From Hyphomicrobiales bacterium (GTDB taxonomy: Bacteria > Pseudomonadota > Alphaproteobacteria > Rhizobiales > Beijerinckiaceae), in NCBI GenBank assembly GCA_900466745.1, contig UBNE01000056.1, forward strand, positions 1 to 42,072: a stretch of DNA of 42,072 bases, read 5' to 3'. The notes below the pieces were generated by a model. The model was given only the letters and a program-made list of their open reading frames with translations, was not told the origin of the DNA and did not search any database. The translations under genes were made by a program, and so were the position numbers. This document shows positions 22,453 through 31,312 of the stretch, piece after piece; position 1 is the first letter of the stretch, and every line of letters starts with the position of its first letter.

Positions 22453-23223
22453 CTACAGGCCGAGCCGCCCGCCGGCGACGTCGAACACCGCGCCTGTGGT
22501 GAAGCTGCAGGCCGGCGTGGCGATCCAGGCCACGGTGGCGGCGACCTCCTCCGCTTTTCCGAGCCGCTTCATGGGGACGCGGTCGGCGGCCTTCCGGATG
22601 AACTCTTCCGACATCTGCAGCTTGAGATCCGTATCGATCAGCGCGGGAGCCACGCAGTTGACCGTGATGCCGTCGCCCACCAGCTCCTTGGACAGCCCGA
22701 TGGAGAAGCCGATCACTCCGGCTTTCGACGCGCCATAGGCCGAGCCGTCGGTGAGGCCGCGAATCCCGGCGACCGAGGCGATGTTGATGATGCGTCCCGA
22801 CTTCCGCTTTTTCATTCCGGGCACGAAGACCCTGCTGACCGCGTAGACGGCCGTGAGGTTGACCGCGATGACGCGGTCCCAGGCGCTGCGCTCGTAGTCC
22901 TGCAGGGGCACCGTCGGCCCCTGGATGCCAGCGTTGTTCACCAGGATATCCGGCGTGCCGATGAGAGCTGCTGTCCGGGCTTCAGCAGCCTCGATCGCTG
23001 CCTGGCTCGTGACGTCGACGGCGACGGCTTCCAGCCGGCCCGGCATCGTGGCGACGGCGGAGACGTCCTGGTCCCAGACGACGACGCGACATCCCAGCGC
23101 CATGAGCTCGCGCACGATGGCGCCGCCGATGCCTTTGGCGCCGCCGGTGACGACCGCCGTCTGATTGGACAGCGAATATTTCTCCGGCAACCATGGCGTT
23201 GCCGCTTCTTCAGAATGGGACAT
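22453..23223 (-). CDS. Short-chain dehydrogenase/reductase (SDR 3 of 4)
   Basis: A 256-residue classical SDR. A 17-residue polar N-terminal extension precedes the fold; then come TGGAKGIG (26-33), NNAG (96-99), S150, Y163 and K167. The VVWDQD strand end points to NAD. The C-terminal sequence FTTGAVFDVAGGRLGL is the usual closing strand. It sits between SDR 4 and SDR 2 with gaps of 50 and 79 bases, in one operon. Confidence 0.92.
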   Translation of the reverse strand: MSHSEEAATPWLPEKYSLSNQTAVVTGGAKGIGGAIVRELMALGCRVVVWDQDVSAVATMPGRLEAVAVDVTSQAAIEAAEARTAALIGTPDILVNNAGIQGPTVPLQDYERSAWDRVIAVNLTAVYAVSRVFVPGMKKRKSGRIINIASVAGIRGLTDGSAYGASKAGVIGFSIGLSKELVGDGITVNCVAPALIDTDLKLQMSEEFIRKAADRVPMKRLGKAEEVAATVAWIATPACSFTTGAVFDVAGGRLGL

Positions 23224-23273
23224 TTGATGTCTTCCCTGGGCTTCTTGATCGGTCGAACCGGAGAGGGCTGCGG

Positions 23274-24092
23274 CTAGCGTCCCCCATCGTCATAGCCCGG
23301 CCGCGGGACGTGGATCATCGAGGTATGCGAGAGCCCGCCATCGACCACCAGGTTGTGGCCGTTGACATACCGGGCAAAGCCGCTGGCGAGGAACATCACC
23401 GAATTGGCGACGTCGCGCGTCGACCCCAGGGAGCGAAGCGGCACGAGCTTGCTGCGCTGCTCGGTCACGCCCGGAACCGCATAGAACGCGGTGTTGAGCG
23501 GGGTCGGGATGAAGCCGGGGCTGACGGCATTGACCGTCACGCCGGACGGCCCCCACTCCAGGGCGAGTTGCTGCGTCAGCATGACGACCGCCGCCTTGCT
23601 CACGCTGTAGGAGCCGCAATAGGGATGGGGCTCGGTGGCTGCGATCGACGCCACGTTGACGACCGTTCCCGAGCGACGCTGCCGCATGCGCTCCCCGAAG
23701 CGCTGCGCGCACAGCAGGTACCCCTTCACATTGACGGCGATCGTCTGGTCCCAGGTTTCCGGAGCGACCGACTCCAGCGGGCCGAACCGCAGGATTCCGG
23801 CGTTGTTGACGAGGATGTCGCAGTCCCCGAAGGCCGTTTTCGTCCGCTCCACGGCTCGGTCGATCGAGGCGGCGTCGGTGACGTCAGCGACGGTCGAGAT
23901 CGCGGTTCCGCCGAGGTCGAGGATCATCTTCTCGGTCGCCTCCGCTCCCTCGCGGCTGTGATCGAGAACGACGACTTTCGCGCCCGAGGCTGCGAAAGAT
24001 ACCGCGATCTCCTGCCCGATGCCTCCGCCAGCTCCCGTGACCACGCAGGTCTTGCCCGAGAAATCCAGCCACGCCTCGCGTTGAGCACTCAT
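23274..24092 (-). CDS. Short-chain dehydrogenase/reductase (SDR 4 of 4), first gene of operon
   Basis: A 272-residue classical SDR with TGAGGGIG (19-26), NNAG (96-99), S149, Y162 and K166. The strand end VVLDHS suggests NAD. ATG 24092 has AGGA eight bases upstream; the longer open frame into the promoter region is rejected. It opens a six-gene minus-strand operon: SDR4-SDR3-SDR2-SDR1-FAD dehydrogenase-YciI. The divergent gene is livK, 534 bases away, and the intervening region carries several inverted repeats. Confidence 0.92.
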   Translation of the reverse strand: MSAQREAWLDFSGKTCVVTGAGGGIGQEIAVSFAASGAKVVVLDHSREGAEATEKMILDLGGTAISTVADVTDAASIDRAVERTKTAFGDCDILVNNAGILRFGPLESVAPETWDQTIAVNVKGYLLCAQRFGERMRQRRSGTVVNVASIAATEPHPYCGSYSVSKAAVVMLTQQLALEWGPSGVTVNAVSPGFIPTPLNTAFYAVPGVTEQRSKLVPLRSLGSTRDVANSVMFLASGFARYVNGHNLVVDGGLSHTSMIHVPRPGYDDGGR

Positions 24093-24626
24093 CAGTCGTT
24101 TCCTAGCTTCGTTTCCGGTGACGGGTCGGCTGCGAAGCGGCCCGCCTCTCGCGCCCCGCCGGTGACAACAGGGCCGTGGCCGAACGTTTGCTCGTTCGAA
24201 CATTATTTTGAGGACGATATCGAATACTTTTATCTCCGGCCGGTCCTGCGTGCCGCCGCGTTGACAGCCTCTCGGAGGTGTGCGACCATATTCTCGTTAT
24301 ATGCGAAGTTTGATCGCACAAGAAAACGCTCTGCACAAGAGGGAGGAAGCACGAAATGGCCGAAGCCGCACACGCAGCCGACGGCTGACGGGAATCAAAA
24401 ATCCTTTCTCGATCATTGCGATAGCTCGAAAGAGGCGTCGCCGCCCTGCGCTCGATTCCCGGTGGGTTTCGGGTGTGGTGAGGTGAGGCGGCTGGCGGCT
24501 TGCGGCGACAATCGAGATTTGGCGGAGCGAATGCGATCGCCGTGGGCCGAATTGGCTTGCGGAGCGGTTTTCGCTTGCGCGTTGCCTCTCAAGAACAATT
24601 TAAATACGATCTCTAGGGAGTATTCG
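24093..24626. promoter_or_regulatory. Divergent control region of the catabolic operon and livKHMGF
   Basis: 534 bases with no gene of family type. It holds CGAACG-N6-CGTTCG (24181-24198), which overlaps the palindrome GTTCGAAC (24194-24201), and wider arms GTGCGA (24280-24285) and TCGCAC (24314-24319). TTGACA (24261-24266) could be a -35 box. Near livK, TTGCGC with a later TTTAAAT is a possible promoter. A ten-codon frame MAEAAHAADG at about 24356 follows a strong GGGAGGA ribosome site and might be a leader. The IclR gene at 30512 is the likely regulator. Confidence 0.45.
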
Positions 24627-25868
24627 ATGAAGAAATATCTTGTTTCGACCGCCGTTGCTGCGCTGTGCGTCTTCGGCAGCGCGGCGGCGCGGGCCGAGCC
24701 TCTCAAGATCGCGGTGATCGAGGCTTTCTCCGGGCCGAATGCGCAGACCGCGATCCCCTTCGTCGAAGGCGTCCGCTACGCCATCGGCAAGCTGAACAAG
24801 GAAGGCGGCTTCAACGGCGAGCCGATCGTCGTGACCGAGTACGACAGCCTCAATCAGACGGCGGGCGCCGCCGAGAAGCTGAAGGCCGCGATCGCGGACG
24901 GCGCGCGCATCATCATCCAGTCGACCAACTCGGCGATCACCGCTCAGATCTCGGAAGACGTGCGCAAATACAACCTGCGCAACAAGGGCAAGGAGATCCT
25001 CTTCATGATGGAGGGATCCGAGGCCGCCGAGTTCACGGCCGAAAAATGCCAGTTCTGGGCATTCAAGACCGCCAGCAACCCCTTCATCCGGATCAAGGCG
25101 CTCGTCTCCGCGATGAAGGATACCGGCAAGCTCGGCAGCAAGGTCTACAGCATCAACCAGAATTACTCGTATGGCGTCGACCACGAGAAGGCGCAGGCGC
25201 TCTATGCGAAGGAGGCCGGAGCGCAGATCGTCGGCTCGACGTTGCACGACACCGCCAAAATCCAGGATTTCTCGCCTTATGTCGCGCAGATCAAGGCTTC
25301 CGGCGCGGATACGATTCTGAGCGGGAACTGGGGCAATGACATCATCCTGTTCATGCGCGCGCTGGGCGATGCGGGCCTCAAGGTCAATGTCGGCAACACC
25401 AGCCTCGACACGACCGGCGCGCTGAGCGCGATGGGGCCCTCGGCCCTGGGTGCCGTGCTGGTGAAGCTCTATAACCTCGAAGCGGGCGGCAAGGCCGGCG
25501 AAACCTTCGCCGAAGACTTCAAGGCCGTGATCGGGCACTACCCCTACAACGAGGAGCCGACGACCGCTTTCGGGACCCTGCTTCTGGGCGAGGCCCTGAA
25601 GAAGGTCAGCCAGCCCGGCGGAAAGGTCGACATCAAGGCCGTCGCGCTCGCCCTCGAGAATGTCAGCTACGACAGCCCGGCCGGCCGCTGGTCGTTCCGG
25701 AAGGAAGACCATCAACTGCTTCTCCCGGTGGCCGTTTCCGAGGTCTCGAAGGAGGCGCGCTACAAGGTCGACGGGACCGATATGGGCTTCAAGCTCCTGA
25801 AGATCGTCTCGCCCGAGGACAGCGCGGTGCCCGTCGATCCGAAGTGCAAGATGGATCGCCCATCGTAA
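24627..25868 (+). CDS. Liv-type ABC transporter substrate-binding protein
   Basis: A 413-residue periplasmic binding protein of the LivK/branched-chain-amide family. The signal peptide is MKKYLVSTAVAALCVFGSAA with a likely AxA cleavage at ARA-EPLKIA. The mature start LKIAVIEAFSGPNAQ is the family's first strand and ligand loop. Later AITAQISEDV, NQNYSYGVDHEKA and GADTILSGNWGNDI match the two-lobed fold. GGGAG seven bases before ATG 24627 fixes the start; the open frame upstream is chance. Members of this subgroup often bind aromatic or alicyclic acids, so the name 'branched-chain amino acid' need not hold. Confidence 0.93.
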   Translation: MKKYLVSTAVAALCVFGSAAARAEPLKIAVIEAFSGPNAQTAIPFVEGVRYAIGKLNKEGGFNGEPIVVTEYDSLNQTAGAAEKLKAAIADGARIIIQSTNSAITAQISEDVRKYNLRNKGKEILFMMEGSEAAEFTAEKCQFWAFKTASNPFIRIKALVSAMKDTGKLGSKVYSINQNYSYGVDHEKAQALYAKEAGAQIVGSTLHDTAKIQDFSPYVAQIKASGADTILSGNWGNDIILFMRALGDAGLKVNVGNTSLDTTGALSAMGPSALGAVLVKLYNLEAGGKAGETFAEDFKAVIGHYPYNEEPTTAFGTLLLGEALKKVSQPGGKVDIKAVALALENVSYDSPAGRWSFRKEDHQLLLPVAVSEVSKEARYKVDGTDMGFKLLKIVSPEDSAVPVDPKCKMDRPS

Positions 25869-25945
25869 CACGCTCACGCTGAAGGCGCGTTGGATGCCGG
25901 CTTCCAATCCCGGGAAGCCGGCATCCTCGACAAGGGTATCCCGGC

Positions 25946-26887
25946 ATGGAATTCATCGTCATTTCGGCGCTCAACGGCCTCGTCTACGGCCTGCTGCTGT
26001 TCATGGTTTCGGCAGGGCTGACGCTCATCTTCGGCATGATGGGGATCGTCAACTTCGCGCACGCGTCGTTCTACATGCTCGGGGCCTATCTCTCCTTCAC
26101 CATTGCCCGGATCTCGAACTTCTGGCTGGCCTTGCTGATCGCGCCCCTGATCGTGATGGCGGCGGGCATGTTCATCGAACGTTTCATGCTGAGACGCGTC
26201 CACGGTTTCGGGCATTCGCAGCAGCTCCTCCTCACCTTCGGCATCGCCTTCGTCTTCGAGGAGCTGGTCAAGCTCTTCTGGGGCAATTTTCCCGTTGCCT
26301 ATCGCCCTCCGCCGCTGCTGAGTGGACCGGCTTTCTCGCTGTTCGGCACAAACTTCCCATCCTATCGGGTCTTCGTCGCGGCGGTGGCGATCGTGCTGCT
26401 GGGGCTCCTTTATCTGCTGCTCCAGAAGACGCGCATCGGCATCATCGTCCGCGCCTCCGTCCAGCGCCCGGGCATGGTTTCCGCTCTCGGCCATAACGTT
26501 CCGCTGGTCTTCCTCGGCGTCTTCGGCGTTGGCGCATGGATGGCCGGCCTTGCGGGGGCCGTGGGCGGCGCATTGCTGACGACGAGCCCGACGATGTCAG
26601 GGGAGATGAGCGTCATCGCCTTCGTCGTGGTGGTGGTCGGCGGCCTGGGCTCGCTCCTCGGCGCCTTCATCGCCTCGTTGCTGATCGGCCTCCTCACCTC
26701 GTTCTCCGTCGGGTTCCAGGTTTCGCTCGCGGATGTCGCGCAGCTCTTCGGCTATGGCGAGCAGGCCAGGCAGATCGGCGGGCTTCTCACCCTGGAAATC
26801 TCTTCGATGTCGGCCTCGCTTCCCGCGCTGCTGATGCTCGTCGTGCTGCTGACCCGGCCCGCAGGCCTGATGGGCGACAGGAACTAG
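25946..26887 (+). CDS. livH: Liv-type ABC transporter permease LivH
   Basis: A 313-residue inner-membrane permease with about eight helices. Family features: the N-terminal NGLVYGLLLFMVSAGLTLIF, then GMMGIVNFAHASFYMLGAYL, which is the LivH signature, and the cytoplasmic coupling-loop region around RASVQRPGMVSALGHNV. It pairs with LivM. It begins 77 bases after the binding-protein gene, with AAGGG ahead of ATG 25946, and livM follows after 3 bases. Confidence 0.94.
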   Translation: MEFIVISALNGLVYGLLLFMVSAGLTLIFGMMGIVNFAHASFYMLGAYLSFTIARISNFWLALLIAPLIVMAAGMFIERFMLRRVHGFGHSQQLLLTFGIAFVFEELVKLFWGNFPVAYRPPPLLSGPAFSLFGTNFPSYRVFVAAVAIVLLGLLYLLLQKTRIGIIVRASVQRPGMVSALGHNVPLVFLGVFGVGAWMAGLAGAVGGALLTTSPTMSGEMSVIAFVVVVVGGLGSLLGAFIASLLIGLLTSFSVGFQVSLADVAQLFGYGEQARQIGGLLTLEISSMSASLPALLMLVVLLTRPAGLMGDRN

Positions 26888-26890
26888 AAC

Positions 26891-28141
26891 ATGATGCGGA
26901 TCGGACTACTGGCCTCGATCGTTGCCTTGCTTCTCGGCGCTCCCCTGGTGCTGAGCGGACACGTCGTCGGCGTGCTGACCACGGCGCTGATCGCCGTCCT
27001 GTTCGCGATGGCCTTCAACCTGCTGAGCGGCCGCGCCGGCATGCTCTCCTTCGGCCACGCCGCCTATTTCGCCATCGGCGGCTTTGCCGTCATCCATGCC
27101 ATGCAAGCGGTCGAGAAGGGCCTTCTGTGGCTTCCGACGCCGCTTCTGCCGCTGGTCGGCGGCGTCGCCGGCCTGATCGGCGGATTATGCGCGGGCTACT
27201 TCGCCACGCTGAGGAGCGGCGTCTATTTCTCGATGGTGACGCTCGCCCTGGCTGAGCTCCTCCATGCGATCGCGCCCAATCTGGGCAGCATCTTCGGCGG
27301 CGAGGTCGGGCTGACCACGATGAGGATGCCCTGGACATCCTTCGATTACGGCAACGAGGTGCATGTCTACTACACGGTCGTCGCCTGGGTCGTGCTCTGC
27401 ATCGGCCTGCTCTACGCCTATAACCAGACGCTGTTCGGCCGCCTGACGGTCGGGGTGAGGGAGGCCGAGCGCCGGGTCTCCTTCCTCGGCTACAATCTCC
27501 ATCACACCAAGATCATCGTGTTCGGCGTGTCGGCCATGTTCTCCGGCATCGCCGGCGGCCTTCTGGCGTTCACGACCGAGAGCATCAACTACTCGATCCT
27601 GGGCATGGGCATGTCCGCCTCTGTCGTCCTGCACACCTTCGTCGGCGGCTCGGGCGTGTTTTTCGGCCCGGCGGTGGGTGCCTTCGTGTTCGCGCTGTTC
27701 GGCAGCCTCGTCTCCGACATGACGAAGAACTGGCTGCTCTATCAGGGGATCCTTTTCGTCGGCATCATGATGTTCATGGGCGACGGCCTGGCCATGCTCT
27801 GGCTGAGGATCGTGAACGAGTTCAAGGAGCGTAACTGGAGCGCATTGAAGCTCCGGGCCCTTCTGCTTCCGCCGGGCTTGCTCGTCGCGGCGGGGGTTGT
27901 CACGCTTCTCGAATTGACCTCCCGCATCCTCGATCAGCAGTACGCGGCGATCGTCAGCCGGACGAAGGCCTGGCCGCCCGTGTCTCTGTACGGCTTCAAC
28001 TGGAATCCCACCGCCCTGGCGACCTGGCTCGTCCCGATCCTGGCGATCGGCGCGGGCGCCGGCCTTGTCTTCCTGGCGATATCGCGTGCGGGCCGCGAGG
28101 CAGCTCCGAGGGCAGCCCTTGCCGGGGAGCACGCCCGATGA
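26891..28141 (+). CDS. livM: Liv-type ABC transporter permease LivM, C-terminally extended
   Basis: A 416-residue permease, longer than most LivM proteins (about 320-360). The core has AMAFNLLSGRAGMLSFGHAA near the N-terminus, the coupling-loop region VREAERRVSFLGYN, and FVGGSGVFFGPAVGAFVF. After the last canonical helix, about 75 extra residues carry two more hydrophobic stretches (LLLPPGLLVAAGVVTLLEL and TWLVPILAIGAGAGLVFLAI). The extension may be a feature of this transporter subgroup. The stop overlaps the livG start as ATGA. Confidence 0.92.
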   Translation: MMRIGLLASIVALLLGAPLVLSGHVVGVLTTALIAVLFAMAFNLLSGRAGMLSFGHAAYFAIGGFAVIHAMQAVEKGLLWLPTPLLPLVGGVAGLIGGLCAGYFATLRSGVYFSMVTLALAELLHAIAPNLGSIFGGEVGLTTMRMPWTSFDYGNEVHVYYTVVAWVVLCIGLLYAYNQTLFGRLTVGVREAERRVSFLGYNLHHTKIIVFGVSAMFSGIAGGLLAFTTESINYSILGMGMSASVVLHTFVGGSGVFFGPAVGAFVFALFGSLVSDMTKNWLLYQGILFVGIMMFMGDGLAMLWLRIVNEFKERNWSALKLRALLLPPGLLVAAGVVTLLELTSRILDQQYAAIVSRTKAWPPVSLYGFNWNPTALATWLVPILAIGAGAGLVFLAISRAGREAAPRAALAGEHAR

Positions 28142-28890
28142 CCAAAGACATCATCCAACTGACCGATCTCAGGAAGCGCTTTGGAGAGAGCGAGATCATC
28201 CGGGGTGTCGATCTCGGCGTGAAGCGGGGTGAGCGCCACGCCCTGATCGGCCCCAACGGCGCCGGAAAGTCGACGCTCTTCCATTTGATCTCCGGTCTCT
28301 ACAAGCCCTCGAGCGGCGATATCCGCTTGAACGGAGACTCCATCGCCGGGCTCGCCCCGCACCTGATCACGCGCCGCGGATTGTCGCGATCCTTCCAGAT
28401 CACCACGATCTTTCCGCGCCTCAGCGTCTACGAGAATCTCCGGATCGCGGCGATGGCCAGGCATGGGCGGCGCTATGCCCTGTTCTCGCTCGCCTCGAAG
28501 GCGACCGTGATCAATCGCGACACCGACGAATTGCTGGAGCTGGTTCGCCTCACCCAGGCGCGGGACAAGTTCGCGGGCGATCTGACCTATTCCGAACAGC
28601 GCGCCCTCGAGATCGGGATGGCGATCGGTCCGGGCGCCGACGTGATCCTTCTGGACGAGCCGATGGCCGGCATGTCGCGGGAGGAAACGCATTACATGCT
28701 CAATCTGATTCGAGACATCACGCAGGGGAAAACGCTTCTCGTCGTCGAGCACGACATGGAAGTGGTCTTCTCCCTCTGCGACCGGATATCGGTGCTCGTC
28801 TATGGCGAGGTCATCGCCTCGGGCACGCCGGAAGAGATCCGGTCCAACGGCCGGGTGCAGGAAGCCTATCTCGGCGAGGTGCCCGCATGA
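28138..28890 (+). CDS. livG: Liv-type ABC transporter ATPase LivG
   Basis: A 250-residue nucleotide-binding subunit. Walker A is GPNGAGKST (38-46) and Walker B VILLDEPMAGMSREE. The signature loop reads TYSEQRALEIG instead of the classic LSGGQ, a variant typical of a LivG subgroup. The H-loop is VVEHDMEVV. It is coupled by ATGA overlaps to livM before it and livF after it. Confidence 0.94.
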   Translation: MTKDIIQLTDLRKRFGESEIIRGVDLGVKRGERHALIGPNGAGKSTLFHLISGLYKPSSGDIRLNGDSIAGLAPHLITRRGLSRSFQITTIFPRLSVYENLRIAAMARHGRRYALFSLASKATVINRDTDELLELVRLTQARDKFAGDLTYSEQRALEIGMAIGPGADVILLDEPMAGMSREETHYMLNLIRDITQGKTLLVVEHDMEVVFSLCDRISVLVYGEVIASGTPEEIRSNGRVQEAYLGEVPA

Positions 28891-29597
28891 CCCTGCTGTC
28901 CGTCACCAACCTGCACAGCCATTACGGCAAGAGCCATATCCTGCACGGGATGAGCTTTTCCTTGGCGGCCGGTGAGATGATCGCTCTGCTCGGCCGCAAC
29001 GGATCGGGGCGGTCGACGGCCATGAAGGCCATCATGGGGCTGGTCGCCCCGACGCGCGGCTCGATCAAGCTGGACACGAAGGAGCTCGCGGGGCTGCCCT
29101 CCTACAAGATCAATCGCGCCGGCATCGCCTATGTCCCGGAAGAGCGGCTGGCGTTCAGCAATCTCACGGTCGAGGAGAACCTGCATATCGGTGTCGCCGC
29201 GCCGCGGCCCAACGCCAAGGCGTGGAGCCTGGAGGAGATGTATGGCTTCTTCCCGCGCCTCAAGGAGCGCCGCAACGTCAAGGCGGGGTCGATCTCCGGC
29301 GGCGAGCAGCAGATGCTGACTCTCTGCCGCTCGCTTCTGGGCCAGCCGAGCGTCATCCTGATCGACGAGCCGACGGAGGGGCTTGCCCCCAAGATCGTCG
29401 ACCACCTCGCCGATGTGATGCGCGACATCAACAGGCAGGGGGTGGCGTCGATTCTGGTCGAGCAGAAGATGACGATCGCCCTCAAGCTCTGCAGCCGATG
29501 CCTGATCATGGGCCATGGCGCCATCGTCTTCGAAGGCACGCCGGAGGAGCTGATCGCGACGCCGTCGGTGCGTCGCGAATGGCTCGAAGTCGCGTAG
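28887..29597 (+). CDS. livF: Liv-type ABC transporter ATPase LivF with Walker A Lys-to-Arg change
   Basis: A 236-residue nucleotide-binding subunit. It has the LivF layout: Walker A region LLGRNGSGRSTAMKAIMGL, the Q-loop region VPEERLAFSNLTVEENL, signature SISGGEQQML, Walker B VILIDEPTEGLAPKI, and the C-terminal VEQKMTIAL. The Walker A lysine that contacts ATP phosphates is arginine here (R42, codon CGG), while all other motifs are intact. This may be an asymmetric pair in which only LivG binds normally, or a tolerated variant. It is last of the coupled livHMGF genes. Confidence 0.93.
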   Translation: MTLLSVTNLHSHYGKSHILHGMSFSLAAGEMIALLGRNGSGRSTAMKAIMGLVAPTRGSIKLDTKELAGLPSYKINRAGIAYVPEERLAFSNLTVEENLHIGVAAPRPNAKAWSLEEMYGFFPRLKERRNVKAGSISGGEQQMLTLCRSLLGQPSVILIDEPTEGLAPKIVDHLADVMRDINRQGVASILVEQKMTIALKLCSRCLIMGHGAIVFEGTPEELIATPSVRREWLEVA

Positions 29598-29727
29598 GGA
29601 CCGGATAATCGCCCTTCGGCGGAGCGGCAGGGTTTCGCGCGATGAGGACGCGTCACGTCAAAGCACGAGAGCGTTGTTCGGGGTCTCGAACGATGCGGAA
29701 ATGCTCTCGCCGCAGGAGCGGTCATCG

Positions 29728-30411
29728 ATGGCATCGAAATATTTCATCTACCTGACGGGAGGCGATCGCGGACGAAAGGCGGATTTCCAGGCGCAGTACC
29801 TGCGGGCCGCGCGCGAAATAGCGGCCGCTGCCCCTCGAGATGGGCAATTGATCGTCAATCTGGTCGAGGAAACACCCGCAGCGGTTCCGTTTCGTCCGGT
29901 GAACGCTCACGCGGAGGCGGTCGAGCCGGTCTGCGATGTCATCGTCGAAATCTCTGTTCCGGCCGACGAGGCCGAGCCTGTTCTCGCAAGTCTCGCCTCC
30001 TGCGTCGGCGACATTGCGGCGACCGAGATCTATCAGGTCGAGGAGATCGTACAGCTCGACCGGCAGGTCACGGTGCCCGGGGAGCGGTCCCCCGGCATGA
30101 AGTATATCGGCCGGCTGAGCTTCCATCAGGACCTGCCCGCATCCGCGGCCCGGCGCAGTTGGGATATCCATGTTCCGCTTGCCCTGCGCGTCCATGTGGG
30201 CATGGACAAGTACGTCAGAAACTGGATTGTCGATGCTTCACGGGGACGCCCTGCAGGCGGGATCGCCGAGCTGAGCTTCCCGACGCTCGACGATATGCTG
30301 ACACGATATTTCGACAGCGATCGCGGAAAGGAGGAGATCATGCACGACATATCTCACTTCATCGCGTACGGGGTGCGTTTCTTTGCGAGCGAATTCATTC
30401 TCAGAAGATAA
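29728..30411 (+). CDS. EthD-like protein with two barrel halves
   Basis: A 227-residue protein with two related segments, each like the ~100-residue EthD/dimeric alpha-beta barrel fold. The first opens MASKYFIYLTGGDRGRKADF. The second runs KYIGRLSFHQDLPASAARRS, DIHVPLALRVHVGMDKYVRN and ELSFPTLDDMLTRYFDSDRG, with the conserved His and tyrosine spacing of EthD. EthD proteins accompany oxidative degradation clusters and some act as lyases or isomerases. ATG 29728 has AGGAG upstream. It is 130 bases after livF and 100 before the IclR gene, on the same strand. Confidence 0.65.
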   Translation: MASKYFIYLTGGDRGRKADFQAQYLRAAREIAAAAPRDGQLIVNLVEETPAAVPFRPVNAHAEAVEPVCDVIVEISVPADEAEPVLASLASCVGDIAATEIYQVEEIVQLDRQVTVPGERSPGMKYIGRLSFHQDLPASAARRSWDIHVPLALRVHVGMDKYVRNWIVDASRGRPAGGIAELSFPTLDDMLTRYFDSDRGKEEIMHDISHFIAYGVRFFASEFILRR

Positions 30412-30511
30412 TCGGCATGGATTTTTACTGATCTCCTGATCGCTCCATTTTTCAAGATTACATATCAAGACCGAAATTCACGCCATCATATCACGAACCG
30501 AGAGAGTGCCG

Positions 30512-31312
30512 ATGCCTCCTGCTAAGTCGCAGAACGAAACCTCTGTACTTAAGCGTGTCGCTGAGATCCTGAATCTTTTCTCGGAAAGCTCGCCGACCAT
30601 CTCGCTCGCAGATGTCGAAGCCGTGTTGCAGGTCAGCCAGGCCACCGCCTACCGGTACCTGCACGACCTGCATGAGATCGGCTTGCTCTCGCGGATTTCC
30701 GGGCGCTATGCGCCCGGGCCGACGGTGATGGAGCTCGAGTTCATCCTCGCGAACTTCGATCCGATCCTGCTCGCGGCGAAGGAGGTGATGGAGGAGATTT
30801 CGACGACGCTTGGCGTCCATACCTTCCTGTGCCGGATGTATCAGGACCGCGCGGTCAACGTCTATTCGACGCGGCCCGAGAACTCCTCCGAAATGCCGCT
30901 CAGGCCCGGAAGGCGCCTTCCCGTCTTCAGGGGAGCCCAGGCGCGCATCATCCTCGCCCACCTCGATCGTCGGCGCCAGCGGCGCATCTTCGAGCGCGCC
31001 GAAGGCGATGCGGGCCGAGACGCGATCGGTGCGGATTGGGCATCGTTCAGCACCGCGCTTCAGAAGAATCGCAGGGACGGATACTATCTTTCCCGCGGCG
31101 AGATTTCCGAAGGACTCGTGGGCGTCGCGACGCCCGTGTTCGACGAGAACAACGAGATCATGGGCGCGATCTCGCTGTCCTATCCGACGCTGAGCCCTCC
31201 GCCTGTCACGGAAGCCCAGCTCATCAAGCTCGCCAAGAAGGCGGCCAAGGACATCACGCTTCGCGTTGCCGAGCTCGCCGACGGCAAGAAGAACCTCGAC
31301 GCGGCTGAATGA
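30512..31312 (+). CDS. IclR-family transcriptional regulator
   Basis: A 266-residue regulator. The N-terminal winged helix-turn-helix is SVLKRVAEILNLFSESSPTI, then SLADVEAVLQVSQATAYRYL, and RYAPGPTVMELEF as the wing exit. The effector-binding domain follows (IFERAEGDA, YYLSRGEISEGLVGVATPVF, GAISLSYP), with the Gly-rich and GEISEG motifs typical of IclR. It closes the livKHMGF-EthD strand and probably controls the divergent catabolic region at 24093. The ATG at 30512 is preferred to the GTG two codons earlier; GAGAG precedes both. Confidence 0.92.
   Translation: MPPAKSQNETSVLKRVAEILNLFSESSPTISLADVEAVLQVSQATAYRYLHDLHEIGLLSRISGRYAPGPTVMELEFILANFDPILLAAKEVMEEISTTLGVHTFLCRMYQDRAVNVYSTRPENSSEMPLRPGRRLPVFRGAQARIILAHLDRRRQRRIFERAEGDAGRDAIGADWASFSTALQKNRRDGYYLSRGEISEGLVGVATPVFDENNEIMGAISLSYPTLSPPPVTEAQLIKLAKKAAKDITLRVAELADGKKNLDAAE

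Noticed and set aside
24357..24389. A ten-codon frame (MAEAAHAADG) after a strong GGGAGGA site
   Set aside because: Too short to support as a gene and contains no codon run suggesting attenuation. Mentioned only as a possible leader in the divergent control region.
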